A stretch of DNA of 64,000 bases from Deltaproteobacteria bacterium (GTDB lineage Bacteria > Myxococcota_A > Polyangia > Polyangiales > Ga0077539), in assembly GCA_016704445.1 (NCBI GenBank), contig JADJAE010000161.1, positions 62,001 to 126,000 of the forward strand, written 5' to 3'. The position numbers and the translations under genes are program-made. Below are positions 36,633 through 47,646 of this stretch, in pieces; within the stretch, counting starts at the first letter, position 1, and every line of letters begins with the position of its first letter. The notes beneath the pieces were generated by a model. It ran no database searches and was not told the DNA's origin. It worked only from the letters and a program-made list of their open reading frames with translations.

Positions 36633-37319
36633 TCACTCGCCTTCGGGGTCGCGCGGGTCGAAGGCATCGGACGCCGCCGCGTGGCCGCGGTCGCGGAGCC
36701 ATTCCAGGAAGGCCAGCGCCGTCTCGAGGTCGCGCGAGGGCACCCCGTCGACCGCGTCGCGGAGGCGTCGGCGCAGCCCCTCGATGCCCATGCGGGCGCG
36801 CCGCAGGGTCTCGACGGCCTCGTCCTCCGCGGGGGTCTCCGTCGTGGGCTCCGGGGTCGGCGGGGTCCACACGACGCGGGGCACGGCCTCGAGGTCGTGC
36901 GAGTCGAGCCACGCCTCCATGCACGACCGCAGCCGCTCGGTGCGAAACTGGAACCACCGCTCGCGGTCGGCGGGGAAGGTCAGCAGCACGTCCTTGAAGC
37001 GCCGGAAGGCCCCCTTGCCGTCGATGGCCGCGACCAGCCGCGTGCGCAGCTCGCCGTCGGGCACCGTGGCGATGAAGCGCTCCATCCAGCGGTACTGCTC
37101 CCGCGACGACACCGGGTCGACGCGCAGGTAGCTCGCGTCGATGGCGATGCGCTGATGCATCGTCGGGTCGGCCACGCCGTCGACCACGCGCAGCACCTCG
37201 CCGGTCGATCGGTGGAGGTATGAGTGCACCTCCGGGGCGTTGTTCTCGAAGGCGTCTTCCAGCGCCTCCCACGAGATCTCCAGGCGGGTCCTCTCGCGGG
37301 TCGTCTCTTCGTCGGTCAT
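36633..37319 (-). CDS. UPF0158 family protein
   Basis: A 228-residue cytoplasmic protein with the UPF0158 pattern: LEISWEALEDAFENNAPEVH, SYLHRSTGEVLRVVDG, IAIDASYLRVDPVSSREQYR, WMERFIATVP, and GKGAFRRFKDVLLTFPADRE followed by WFQFRTERLR. These are the conserved parts of the family, whose function is not established. The C-terminal third is helical and charged. It starts 6 bases after the glpK stop and ends 3 bases before the SurA-like start, in the same operon. Confidence 0.82.
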   Translation of the reverse strand: MTDEETTRERTRLEISWEALEDAFENNAPEVHSYLHRSTGEVLRVVDGVADPTMHQRIAIDASYLRVDPVSSREQYRWMERFIATVPDGELRTRLVAAIDGKGAFRRFKDVLLTFPADRERWFQFRTERLRSCMEAWLDSHDLEAVPRVVWTPPTPEPTTETPAEDEAVETLRRARMGIEGLRRRLRDAVDGVPSRDLETALAFLEWLRDRGHAAASDAFDPRDPEGE

Positions 37320-37325
37320 CGCAGT

Positions 37326-38819
<1,494 letters not shown>

Positions 38820-38929
38820 GGGATTCGTGGAGAAAGGATGTATCGGGACGCCGCCATGGTGGCAAGCAGCGATCGCGGCGCCCGCGGCGTTCGGGCGCGG
38901 GCGCGGCGGCGGTGGTAGCCTCCGCAGCC

Positions 38930-39535
38930 ATGATGACTCGCGACGAGTTCGAGAGGGTCGTACGGGCGATGCGGGCGGAGGGTGTGCCCCTCTCGATGCC
39001 CAACCTCATGGTGCGCACCGAGCTGCCGCGCCACACGATCCAGGAGTGGCTCGACGACCTCGACCAGCCGAAGCCCGCGCCCGCGGCGGAGGCCCGGAAG
39101 ACCGCGGCAGGCAAAGGGGTCGACGCGATCGACAGCCTGCGGGAGAACTTCGGCGCGCTGCGCGACCGCGTGGTGAAGGACGCCGCCACCCGCGTGGTGC
39201 GCGAGAAGCTCGGCCTCGACGACGAGCCCCCGGCCGACCGACGCTCGAAGGCGTCAAGCGCCCCGAAGGCCCGGCGCGACCTCCGCCTTGCCGCGCTCTT
39301 CGGCATCCTGGGAGGCCCCATCGGGCTCTTCTACTCGGCGCCGCTGCTCACCGCGGGCATCGCGAGCGCCATCTACGTCGCGGCGGTGCTCGCGCTGCTC
39401 TTCATCCCCCTCATCGGCACCGCGGCGCTCTTCTACCTCGTGCCCCTGGTGCACCTCGCCTGCGCGGCGCTGGGCCCGGCCTACGCCTGGCGCTTCAACC
39501 GCGTCGGGGCACGCTCCGCGCTACTGCCCTCCTGA
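38930..39535 (+). CDS. Membrane protein with helix-turn-helix-like N-terminus
   Basis: From ATG 38930 (38933 equally possible), ~201 residues. The N-terminal ~45 residues (MMTRDEFERVVRAMRAEGVP, LMVRTELPRHTIQEWLDDL) look like a small helical DNA- or protein-binding unit. After a charged linker come two closely spaced membrane segments (AALFGILGGPIGLFYSAPLL, IYVAAVLALLFIPLIGTAAL) and a third short one. The last 15 bases overlap the convergent M14 carboxypeptidase gene. Family unknown. Confidence 0.65.
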   Translation: MMTRDEFERVVRAMRAEGVPLSMPNLMVRTELPRHTIQEWLDDLDQPKPAPAAEARKTAAGKGVDAIDSLRENFGALRDRVVKDAATRVVREKLGLDDEPPADRRSKASSAPKARRDLRLAALFGILGGPIGLFYSAPLLTAGIASAIYVAAVLALLFIPLIGTAALFYLVPLVHLACAALGPAYAWRFNRVGARSALLPS

Positions 39536-41264
39536 GCCGACCTCCACCCTCGCCTCGACCCAGCCCACGCGGCACGCCCCCACCCGCACCTGAACGGTCC
39601 CCCGGCCGCGCACCACCTGCTCGACCACCCTCGTCCCGAGGTTGCCGCGGCTCCGCTGGAAGATCAGCGACGCGCCGCCGTAGAGCCCCCGGCCCCACCC
39701 GTCGAGGTGACCGATCTCGCGCCAGCCATCGCCTCCCACCGTGGCGATCCCGTCGCCCTTGAGTTCCAGGGTCAGAGGCTCGTTCCAGGGCAGCTTCTTC
39801 GCCGAGGCGAGGCCCGCGGTGGAGAGGTACCCGTCATTCTGCACGGTCACCGTGACCAGCGAGAGGTCGCCCTCCAGGGGCTTCACCTCCAGCTTCGCGA
39901 TGCTCAGCGACGGGGCCATCGCCGCGACGCGCAGGAAGGCCTGCGACTGCTGCACGCAGATGCCGCCGAGCACGTCGAAGGGCGGGTTCCAGATGCCCAC
40001 CCGAGGGTCGACGCCGCCGATCTCGACCGCGCCGAGCTGCGGGTGCGTGGCGCCCCGCCAGCGCCGGATGATGCGCCCGGCGTTGTGGGTCTCGTCCCAG
40101 CGGGCGAGCGCAAGCAGGTCGTCGCGGGTGAGCTGCGCGTAGTGGTCGACGAAGGGCTTCTTGCGCGCGATGCCGAGCTGCTTGAAGAGGTCCCAGAGCT
40201 CGCACACGTACGCGATGGCGCCGCGCTGGTAGTAGCCGAAATCGATCAGGTCGCCGTGCAGGGGCTTCTCGGGTTCGTAGAGGAAGTCCTCGAAGCCCGA
40301 CACCATGGGATAGCCCGTGAGGGTCTCCGCCCACTGCCCGACCTGTCGGAACACCGCGAGGTCTTCGGCGTCCATCTTCGCGTCGGGGCAGTGGCCCGGC
40401 GGGCGAATGAACACCCCGCCGAAGGTGTGGAGGTTGAGCCACGCGAACACCTCCGGGTGCCGGGTGACGTGCTCGACCACCGCGCGGCACTCGGGCTCGC
40501 TCGTGGGGTACGCGCCCGCGCCGACCTGCTGCGGCTCCGCGGCCCAGCTCCAGGGGAAGTTGCGGTTGAGGTCGGTGTCGTTGTCGGCGAGGAAATGCGG
40601 CGTCGGCACGTGACGCCCGTCGAAGTTCTCGATGAGCCCCTCGGGGTAGAGCTTGTAGAAGGGACCCTCGTCGTCGAGCGTGCGCGGCACCAGCAGCCCG
40701 GGAAACCCGGCGCGTCGACGAACTCCCGCCCGGGTCGCGCACCCGCATCAGCTGCGCGAGGCCGTCGCCGTCGACGTCGCTCGCCACCCACCGGGCGTGC
40801 TGCCGGTTGGGGCGGCGATCGCGGGGGTTCGAGCGCACGTAGCGCCCGTCGGTGAGCACGGCCTCGGCGCCGTCCGGCGACATCCGCGGCATCACGTGGA
40901 AGAGCACCTCCTTCAGCCGAGCGCACACCGGCGCCGACAGCCGGTGGATGGCGCCCTCCAGGTGGAGCCGGATCACGTCCTCGGCGATGGCGAGGGCCAC
41001 GCTCGAACCGCACACCTCGGAGGCGTGCATGTTGCCGTCGATCCACACGGTCGGGCGCACGCGGTCGGGGTCGGGCCCGACGATGAGCACCCAGAGGTCC
41101 CTCCCGTCGAGCGATTTGCCGATGGAGCGGAGCGACACCAGCGAGGGGAAGGCCTCCGCCCACGCCTGGAGCTGGCCCTCGAGCTCAGCCTGCTTCAGGT
41201 AGCGGCTGCGGAAGCCCCGGGAGACCCCTTCGAGGCGAGCGATCTGATCTGTGGGCGTGGGCAT
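39521..41264 (-). CDS. M14 zinc carboxypeptidase, frame-disrupted
   Basis: About 581 residues from ATG 41264. The zinc ligands are visible as GNMHASEVCGSS (HxxE) and the later His in LNLHTFGGVFIR. Other M14 features: LRSIGKSLDGRDLWVLIVG, VLFHVMPRMSPDGAEAVL, TDLNRNFPWSW and the ELWDLFKQLG region likely holding the catalytic Glu. The C-terminal ~150 residues are a beta-sandwich of the kind seen in regulatory CPase domains (LSLVTVTVQNDGYLSTAGLA). Two single-base losses near 40700-40730 (around DPGG-EFVDAPGFPG-LLVPRTLDDEGP) break the frame; the product otherwise reads continuously. No signal peptide, so probably cytoplasmic. Confidence 0.8.
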
Positions 41265-41286
41265 CTCCGACCTCAACGTTTCTTCT

Positions 41287-42525
41287 TCAGGGGTACCAGG
41301 TGGTCATCCCGACGAGCAGCGTGTCCTGCCCGCGGGCGTTGGCGATCCAGGCTCCGTCCGTCGACTGCATCACGGTCCCACGGTGGAAGAGCGCCCCGTC
41401 GGACTCGTCGTGACGGTACTCCAAGCGCAACGAGACGTTGGGGTGCGGACGCGCGTCGAGCGTCACCGTCCCGGAGCCCAGCACGCTCGCGCCGTCGAGA
41501 AACATCCCCGAGGCCCCGTCGGGGACGCGCTCGAAGACCGCGTCGGCGCGCACCGCCGCGTAGAGCCAGCGGGAGAGCTGGACTCGGGCGTAGAGCGCGA
41601 GGCCCGCGAAGTAGTCGTGCCCGAAGCGGTTGCGCTCGTAGGCGCCGAAGAAGTTGCCGTCCACGGACACTCTCGCGCCCAGGGGCCAGTGCGCCCAGGC
41701 GTCGACCACCTGGCGCACCGCCGGACCCTCCGGGGCGCCGAGCTCCCGCTCCGCCCCGAGGCCGTACTGCACCGACGCGTAGGCCATCGTCTCCAGGTCT
41801 TCGTCGTCGTTGTCGCGGCACCCTTCGCCCGCGGGACGGTCGACCCAGAACCACGTGAGGATGCCCGTCTTGCCGGGCGTGCGGTCGTCGGTGATCTGAT
41901 CCCACCCGTTGAAGAGGCCGAGCGTGAGCTCGTGCCGACAGCCGAGCGGCACCGTCACCCTCGCGCCCGCCACCTGCGTCGGCGAGAGGGCGAAGAGCGT
42001 GGAGGTCGACCAGTTCCAGTTGTCGTGCACCGAGAGGTCTTCGATGGTGAAGGGCGCCACGTAGAGCCCCGCGTCGAGGGTCACGCCGTGCCCGAGCGGG
42101 GTGCGCCACGACGCCGTGGCCTCCTGCAAGACCCGCCAGAGCAGGTCGCTCTCCAGCGTGCGAGCGCTCCCCGCCGGGGTGCCGACGGTCTCGGTGATCA
42201 CCCCCGTCTGCAGCGCCACGCGCCCGTACACCGGACCGAGCGCCCAGTCCGCGCTCAGCACCACGTTCTGGAGCGAGAACAGGTCGTGCCGACGGTCGTA
42301 GTAGCGGAGCTCGTTCAGCCCGCTCGATGGGCGGTTGAAGTTGTACGAATAGAAGCCCTCGATGTAGCCGCCGAAGCCTACCGATCGGCCCGCGCCCCCA
42401 CGGCTGGGGGGCACCGCCTCAGGTCGGCTGGGCGTCGGCGGCGTCGGCTGCTGCTGGGCCCGAGCGAGGCCCGGTGCGAGCGAGAGCGCGCCCGACACCC
42501 ACACCCACGTCGCCCTTCGCAGCAC
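41287..42525 (-). CDS. OmpL-like beta-barrel porin (porin-2 family)
   Basis: A GTG at 42525 gives a signal peptide (RRATWVWVSGALSLAPGLARA) and a 412-residue product; the longer frame upstream lacks signal character. After a short Pro-rich linker the barrel begins VGFGGYIEGFYSYNFNRPSS and GLNELRYYDRRHDLFSLQN, the usual start of putative beta-barrel porin-2 proteins. Further strands include LQTGVITETVGTPAGS, TLDAGLYVAPFTIEDL, NWNWSTSTLFAL and LTLGLFNGWDQITDDR. It ends with aromatic TTWYP. It lies 22 bases after the M14 gene start on the same strand and is divergent from the surface protein at 42638. Confidence 0.8.
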   Translation of the reverse strand: MLRRATWVWVSGALSLAPGLARAQQQPTPPTPSRPEAVPPSRGGAGRSVGFGGYIEGFYSYNFNRPSSGLNELRYYDRRHDLFSLQNVVLSADWALGPVYGRVALQTGVITETVGTPAGSARTLESDLLWRVLQEATASWRTPLGHGVTLDAGLYVAPFTIEDLSVHDNWNWSTSTLFALSPTQVAGARVTVPLGCRHELTLGLFNGWDQITDDRTPGKTGILTWFWVDRPAGEGCRDNDDEDLETMAYASVQYGLGAERELGAPEGPAVRQVVDAWAHWPLGARVSVDGNFFGAYERNRFGHDYFAGLALYARVQLSRWLYAAVRADAVFERVPDGASGMFLDGASVLGSGTVTLDARPHPNVSLRLEYRHDESDGALFHRGTVMQSTDGAWIANARGQDTLLVGMTTWYP

Positions 42526-42637
42526 GTCGCTCAAAGACCTCTCGCCGCTCGCACTATCACCGCAGCGGGAGGGCAATGAAACGCCTTTCCGACAGACTCG
42601 TTGACAACGCCCGGGCCCACCCCGATGCATCTCGTCT

Positions 42638-44181
42638 ATGCGAGTCTTCATAGCGCTCCGCTTCGCCCTCGTCGGCTGGGCCCTCGCGACCGCCGCGAGC
42701 GCTCAGGTGCGGCAGCCTGACGGCACCGTCGTCCCGCAGCCCGCCGACGGCGCGCCCTCGCTGCAGGAGTACCTCAACCGACGCATGGAGGTGGGGCTCG
42801 ACGTGCGCCGAGACGCCGCGGTGACCCCCGAGCGCTTCACCCCGGGCTGCTCCATCCGCTTCACCGTGGTGGCCCGCGACTCCGGCTATGAGAACTCCTT
42901 CGGCTGGTACAACGTCGTCGCCGGGAGCGCTCCCCCCGCGAGCGACCTGCACGAGCTCGTGGGGCCCACCGCGCCGGAGGGCTTCACCGCGACGCTCGAC
43001 TTCCGCTCCAACCCCGCCTGGCGCGGCGGCGAGATCGGCTTCTACCTCCGCACGCCTCCGCCCCACGTCTACTACTCCGAGCGCGCCTACCAGCCCGACC
43101 GCGACGTCTCCATGGGCTTCGTGCACCTGCTCATCTACGACTCGCGCGCCACGCCCAACGCCTTCTATTTCGCCTGGGAAGACCTCTTCAACGGCGGAGA
43201 CAACGACTTCCAAGACCTCCTGATGATCGTCGACAACCTGGTGTGCGCGGGCGGCGGAGACCGCTGCGACACCGGCGAGCGGGGGGTGTGCGCGCGGGGC
43301 GTGCGCCAGTGCCGAAGCGGTGCGCTCGCGTGCGTGCGCAGCACCGGCCCCTCGGCGGAGCGCTGCGACGGCCTCGACAACGACTGCGACGGCGTGGTCG
43401 ACGACGGCGACGGCCTCTGCGGAGCGCGGCAGGTCTGCGACCGCGGGGTGTGCCTCGACCGCTGCACCCAGGAACTCGGCTGCGGCCCCGGCTTCGCCTG
43501 CTCCGACCGAGGCACCTGCGTCGAGGACGCGTGCGCCACGGTCACCTGCCCGGCGGGCCGGGTCTGCCGCGGAGGCATGTGCCGCGAGGCCTGCGAGGGC
43601 GTCACCTGCCCGCACGCCCAGGTCTGCCGCGTGGGGCGCTGCGTCGACCCCTGCGCGGGGCTCACCTGCGAGGGCGACCAGGTGTGCGTCGCCGGGGTCT
43701 GCCAGACGCGATGTCCCTGCCGCCGCTGCGGCGCGGGCGAGTCGTGCTTCACCGACGGCCGCTGCCGCCCGATGGCCTGCGCCACCGTGAGCTGCCCGGC
43801 GGGCTCCTACTGCGAGGCCGGCGCCTGCCGCGACGCGTGCGCCGGGGCGGCGTGCCCCAACGGCGGGGCCTGCGTCACCGGAGTCTGCCGGGAGCCGGTG
43901 GTGGTGGACGCCGGGGTGCGCCCCGACGCGGGGCTGCCGCCCAGGGACAGCGGCATGCTCTTCATGGACGTCGGAGCGGTCGATGCGGGCAAGGACGCGG
44001 GGACGAGGGACGCCGCGCTCGATGCCGGGGGAACGGACGTCGAGCTGCTGCTGGACGATCCGAGCGCCAACTGCGCGTGCAGCGCCCCGGATCGACGACT
44101 CGGAGCGGCCGATCGTGGGGGCTCCTGGCGCTCGCGGCGGGGCTCGTGACGCGACGACGGAAGAGGGTCGCTCAGCCCTGA
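42638..44181 (+). CDS. MYXO-CTERM-like surface protein with DUF4114 and MopE-type motif, frame-disrupted
   Basis: A 514-residue secreted protein. After a signal peptide (ALATAASAQV), residues ~60-205 form a DUF4114-like domain ending YFAWEDLFNGGDNDFQDLLM. Then comes a Cys-rich part: CDTGERGVCARGVRQC, the MopE copper-binding-type motif RCDGLDNDCDGVVDDGDGL, and about six CPAGxxCxxGxC repeats. A DAG/DAGxxDAG linker follows. One base is missing near 44085-44095 (after CACSAP); past it the frame reads WGLLALAAGLVTRRRKR, a hydrophobic run plus Arg/Lys tail as in MYXO-CTERM sorting signals, which anchor proteins to the myxobacterial surface. Convergent overlap of 10 bases with the next gene. Confidence 0.8.
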
Positions 44182-44615
44182 TCGTGGCGCCGACGGTGGT
44201 GGTGGCGCGCGTGCCGTCGGTGGTGCCGGTGAGGCGAGGCGGGGGCGATGACCGGCGCGGGGAGGCTCGGAGCCTGGGCGGGCGCAGCGACCGCTGCGGG
44301 CGCCGGGGCGGCGACGACCTCGTGGGGGGAGACCACGTCGAGCCGGGCGCCGAGGTCTGAGCTCCTCGTGACGTTGGCCTCGGCCGAGGCGGAGGTCTGA
44401 TCGACGATCACCCCGGCGCCGAGCATTCCCCCGAGGAGCATGAGCGTCACGGCGACGGCGCCTGAGGCATGCGCGAAGGCACCCCGCCAGCGCGACGAGC
44501 CAGGGTCGACGAGCTCCCGGAGGTGCTCGTTCTCGGCGCGGAGAAGGTCGTTCTCGGCCTGGAGGGCGGCCGCGCGGGAGAGGGCGGCGGCGCGGTCATC
44601 GCAGTAGGCGCGCAT
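44172..44615 (-). CDS. Single-span coiled-coil membrane protein with His-rich tail
   Basis: A 147-residue protein from ATG 44615. Residues ~10-38 form a Leu-zipper-like coiled coil (LQAENDLLRAENEHLRELV). Residues ~53-72 are a single membrane span (AVAVTLMLLGGMLGAGVIV). The outer part is Ala/Pro-rich and ends in a His/Arg-rich stretch with about ten His (HRHHRRHARHHHRRRH). A metal-binding or nucleic-acid-contacting tail is possible. No known family. It ends convergently with the surface protein gene, overlapping 10 bases. Confidence 0.6.
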   Translation of the reverse strand: MRAYCDDRAAALSRAAALQAENDLLRAENEHLRELVDPGSSRWRGAFAHASGAVAVTLMLLGGMLGAGVIVDQTSASAEANVTRSSDLGARLDVVSPHEVVAAPAPAAVAAPAQAPSLPAPVIAPASPHRHHRRHARHHHRRRHDQG

Positions 44616-44738
44616 GGGAGGGCGATCGTACACCCGCGCTCCGCAGGGAAGTCCAGCGCCCCGGACCAGAGGAGCTGACGGGGCGCCCGCGCCGTCGACG
44701 CCAGAGAGCGCGCGTGAGACTTCTTCCCACACGATCCG

Positions 44739-46763
44739 ATGGAGACGGTGCCCCTGCTCGACGAACTGGCCATCATCGCGGCGCTCGCGGTGGCGGTCAC
44801 CGTCATCCTCGCGAGGTTCAAGCTGCCCACCGTGGCGGGGCTCCTCGCCGCCGGGGCGCTCCTCGGCCCGACGGGCCTCGGGCTCGTGCGGTCGATGCAC
44901 GCCATCGAGGTGCTCGCCGAGGTCGGCGTGGTGCTGCTGCTGTTCACCATCGGGCTGGAGTTCTCGCTCGAGCGCCTGCGCCACATCTTCCGCCAGGCCG
45001 CCGTCGGGGGAGCGCTGCAGGTCGGCCTCACCACCGTGGTGACCACCGCCATCGCCGTCGCGCTCGGGGAGCCCATCGGCCACGGAATCTTCTACGGCTT
45101 CGTCTTCGCGCTCTCCAGCACCGCCATCGTGCTCCGGGCCCTCGGGGAGCGGCGGGAGCTCGACGCCCCGCACGGCCGCTTCATCGTCGGCACCCTGATC
45201 TTCCAGGACCTCCTGGTCGTGCCGATGGTGCTGGTCGTGCCGCTCCTGAGCGGCTCGGCGCCCGCCGGGCAGGCCGCGGTCGGCATCGCGCTCGCGATGC
45301 TCAAGGCCGTCGTCGTCGTGGTGGGCACCGTGGGCCTCTCGCGCTTCGTCGTGCCCAGGGTCCTCGCCTGGGTGGACGCGAGCCGCAGCCGCGAGGTGTT
45401 CCTGATGGCGATCCTCGCGCTGTGCATCGGCACCGCGTGGCTCACCTCGCTCGCGGGTCTCTCCCTCGCCCTCGGGGCCTTCCTCGGCGGGATGGTCGTC
45501 GCGGACACGGAGTACGGCCACCGCGCGATGGGCGACATCCTCCCGCTGCGCGACGCCTTCGTCAGCATCTTCTTCGTCTCCCTGGGGATGCTCTTCGACG
45601 TCCGCGTCGTCGCGGCCCAGCCGGGCTTCGTGGGGCTGCTGGTCCTGGGGTTCCTGGTCGGCAAGGGGCTGCTCGCGACCCTAGCGGCCATGGCGATGCG
45701 CTTCCCGGCGCGCGTGGCCTGGCTCGCGGGCGTGGGGCTGGCGCAGTTCGGCGAGTTCGGCTTCGTCCTCACCCGGCTCGCGCAGTCGCGCGGCATCGTC
45801 GAGGAGCGGGAGGTGGGACCGCTCCTGGCGGCGGGCATCGTGAGCATGTTCGTCGCCCCGCTGCTGGTGCGCATCGCCCCGCACATCACCGCCGGAGAGC
45901 GGCTGCTCGCGCCCCTCGAGCGGCTCATCGGAGTGCGAAGCATCGACGAGGCCGACGAGGGCCACGCGACGCTCGAGAACCACGTGGTGGTGGTGGGCTA
46001 CGGGCTCGCCGGGCGCTTCGCCGCGAAGGCCCTGATGGCCAGCGAGACGCCGCTCGTGGTGCTGGAGCTCAACGCCGAGATCGTCCGCCGCGGCAGGGCG
46101 CAGGGCATCCCCATCTACTACGCCGACGCGACGAGCGTGGAGGCGCTGGGCCACGCGCACCTCGCCGAGGCGCGCCTGCTGGTGCTGCTCATGAACGACC
46201 CCCAGGCGGCGCTTCGGGTGGTGGACACCGCGCGCCGGGTCGCCCCGAGGGTGCCGATCCTGATGCGCACCCGCCACCTGACCGAGCGCGACAGGCTCCT
46301 GGGGATGGGGGCGAGCGACGTGGTGGCCGAGGAGGTGGAGGGCGCCATCGAGGTGATCGCCCGGATGCTCCGATCACTGGAGCTCCCTCGCAACGTGATC
46401 GACGAGCGCATCGAGGCGGTGCGCGCCGAGACCCAGTCGACGGAGCGGAGGCAGACGGTGCCACGCGCCATGCTGCGCGACGTGCGAGGGCTCGACGAGC
46501 TGAAGATCGAGAGCGCGATCATCCGCGAGGGGAGCCCCGCGGCGGGCCGGTCGGCGGTGTCGCTGCGGCTGAGGAGCGTGACCGGCGCGCTGGTGGTCGG
46601 GGTGCGTCGGGGCGAGCAGCTCATGGAGCGGCCGGACCCCAACGTGCCCTTCGAGCCGGGCGACGTCGTCTACTTCGTGGGCACCCCCGGGGCCGTGGGG
46701 CGTGCCCTCGATCAGTTCAACCCGAGGGCGCCGGTCAGCCTTGTAGAAGACCCGCGACCGTAA
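44739..46763 (+). CDS. Kef-type monovalent cation/proton antiporter with RCK domains
   Basis: A 674-residue CPA2 transporter. The N-terminal ~390 residues hold about 12 membrane spans with FTIGLEFSLERLRHIFRQAA, FALSSTAIVLRALGERREL, TLIFQDLLVVPMVLVV and SLALGAFLGGMVVADTEYG, all typical of Kef/YbaL carriers. Then an RCK-N (TrkA-N) nucleotide-binding domain (HVVVVGYGLAGRFAAKALM, YYADATSVEALGHAHLAEAR), and finally an RCK-C domain (LKIESAIIREGSPAAGRSAV, NVPFEPGDVVYFVGTPGAV). It likely exports K+ or Na+ in exchange for protons under control of NAD(H) or another ligand. The last 29 bases overlap the convergent menA gene. Confidence 0.92.
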   Translation: METVPLLDELAIIAALAVAVTVILARFKLPTVAGLLAAGALLGPTGLGLVRSMHAIEVLAEVGVVLLLFTIGLEFSLERLRHIFRQAAVGGALQVGLTTVVTTAIAVALGEPIGHGIFYGFVFALSSTAIVLRALGERRELDAPHGRFIVGTLIFQDLLVVPMVLVVPLLSGSAPAGQAAVGIALAMLKAVVVVVGTVGLSRFVVPRVLAWVDASRSREVFLMAILALCIGTAWLTSLAGLSLALGAFLGGMVVADTEYGHRAMGDILPLRDAFVSIFFVSLGMLFDVRVVAAQPGFVGLLVLGFLVGKGLLATLAAMAMRFPARVAWLAGVGLAQFGEFGFVLTRLAQSRGIVEEREVGPLLAAGIVSMFVAPLLVRIAPHITAGERLLAPLERLIGVRSIDEADEGHATLENHVVVVGYGLAGRFAAKALMASETPLVVLELNAEIVRRGRAQGIPIYYADATSVEALGHAHLAEARLLVLLMNDPQAALRVVDTARRVAPRVPILMRTRHLTERDRLLGMGASDVVAEEVEGAIEVIARMLRSLELPRNVIDERIEAVRAETQSTERRQTVPRAMLRDVRGLDELKIESAIIREGSPAAGRSAVSLRLRSVTGALVVGVRRGEQLMERPDPNVPFEPGDVVYFVGTPGAVGRALDQFNPRAPVSLVEDPRP

Positions 46764-47631
46764 GCAGCGAGTGGAGCAGCAGCGCCCCCGCGGTGGCCCC
46801 GAGCACGGGGTTGAGCGGACGCCCCTCCAGCGTCGCGACCTTGCGGGACAGGGCGACCGCCATCGGCAGCGTGAGGAGCGGGAGCACCATCCACGGAGAG
46901 CGCCGCGAGGCGGCCAGCGCGACCGGAACCGCGAGCGCGGCGGCCCAGCAGGCCAGGTACTCCGCGACCCCGAAGCGGCGGCCGAAGCGCACGACGACGG
47001 TGCGCTTGCCCGCGCGCACGTCGGTGACGTGGTCGCGGACGTTGTTGACCACGAGCACCGCGGTGGCGAGCGCTCCCACCGGGACCGCGAGCGCGAGGGC
47101 CAGCGCGGGGACGTGGCCGAGCGCGACGAAGGCGGTGCCGCCCACGGCGACGAGGCCGAAGAAGACGAAGACGAAGACGTCGCCCAGGCCGTTGTAGCCG
47201 AGGGGATATGGGCCTCCCGTGTAGGCGACGCCCGAGGCGATGGAGGCCACGCCGATGGCCACGATGGGCCAGCCCGCGACCGCGGTGAGGTACACGCCCG
47301 CGGCGGTGGCGAGCGCGAAGGAGGCGACCATCCCGGCGCGCACCTGCGAGGGGCTGAGCAGCCCCGCCTGGGTGACCCGGGTGGGCCCGAGGCGCTCGGC
47401 GGTGTCGGCGCCCTTCTCGAAGTCGAAGACGTCGTTGGCGAGGTTGGTCCCCACCTGGATGAACATCGCGCCGAGGAGCGCGGCGACGACAGCGCCCCAG
47501 CGGTAGCCCAGCCCCCCGGAGGCCCGCCACGCCGCCGCGGCGCCGACCATCACGGGCGAGAGCGCGGCGGTGAGCGTCGCGGGGCGCGTCGCGAGGAGCC
47601 AGACGCGAGGGAGCGAGGGCGCGGGGTCCAT
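46735..47631 (-). CDS. menA: 1,4-dihydroxy-2-naphthoate polyprenyltransferase
   Basis: Joins dihydroxynaphthoate to a polyprenyl chain to make demethylmenaquinone at the inner membrane. From ATG 47631, 298 residues with about nine spans. UbiA-family features: WLLATRPATLTAALSPVMVG, the first Asp-rich motif GTNLANDVFDFEKGAD, YTGGPYPLGYNGLGD with FVFVFFG (MenA rather than UbiA), and the second NNVRDHVTDVRAGKRT. The gene follows the menG-type methyltransferase by 15 bases and is last in the quinone operon. Confidence 0.94.
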   Translation of the reverse strand: MDPAPSLPRVWLLATRPATLTAALSPVMVGAAAAWRASGGLGYRWGAVVAALLGAMFIQVGTNLANDVFDFEKGADTAERLGPTRVTQAGLLSPSQVRAGMVASFALATAAGVYLTAVAGWPIVAIGVASIASGVAYTGGPYPLGYNGLGDVFVFVFFGLVAVGGTAFVALGHVPALALALAVPVGALATAVLVVNNVRDHVTDVRAGKRTVVVRFGRRFGVAEYLACWAAALAVPVALAASRRSPWMVLPLLTLPMAVALSRKVATLEGRPLNPVLGATAGALLLHSLLTVAGLLQG

Positions 47632-47646
47632 CGTCGGGCTCAGGGC

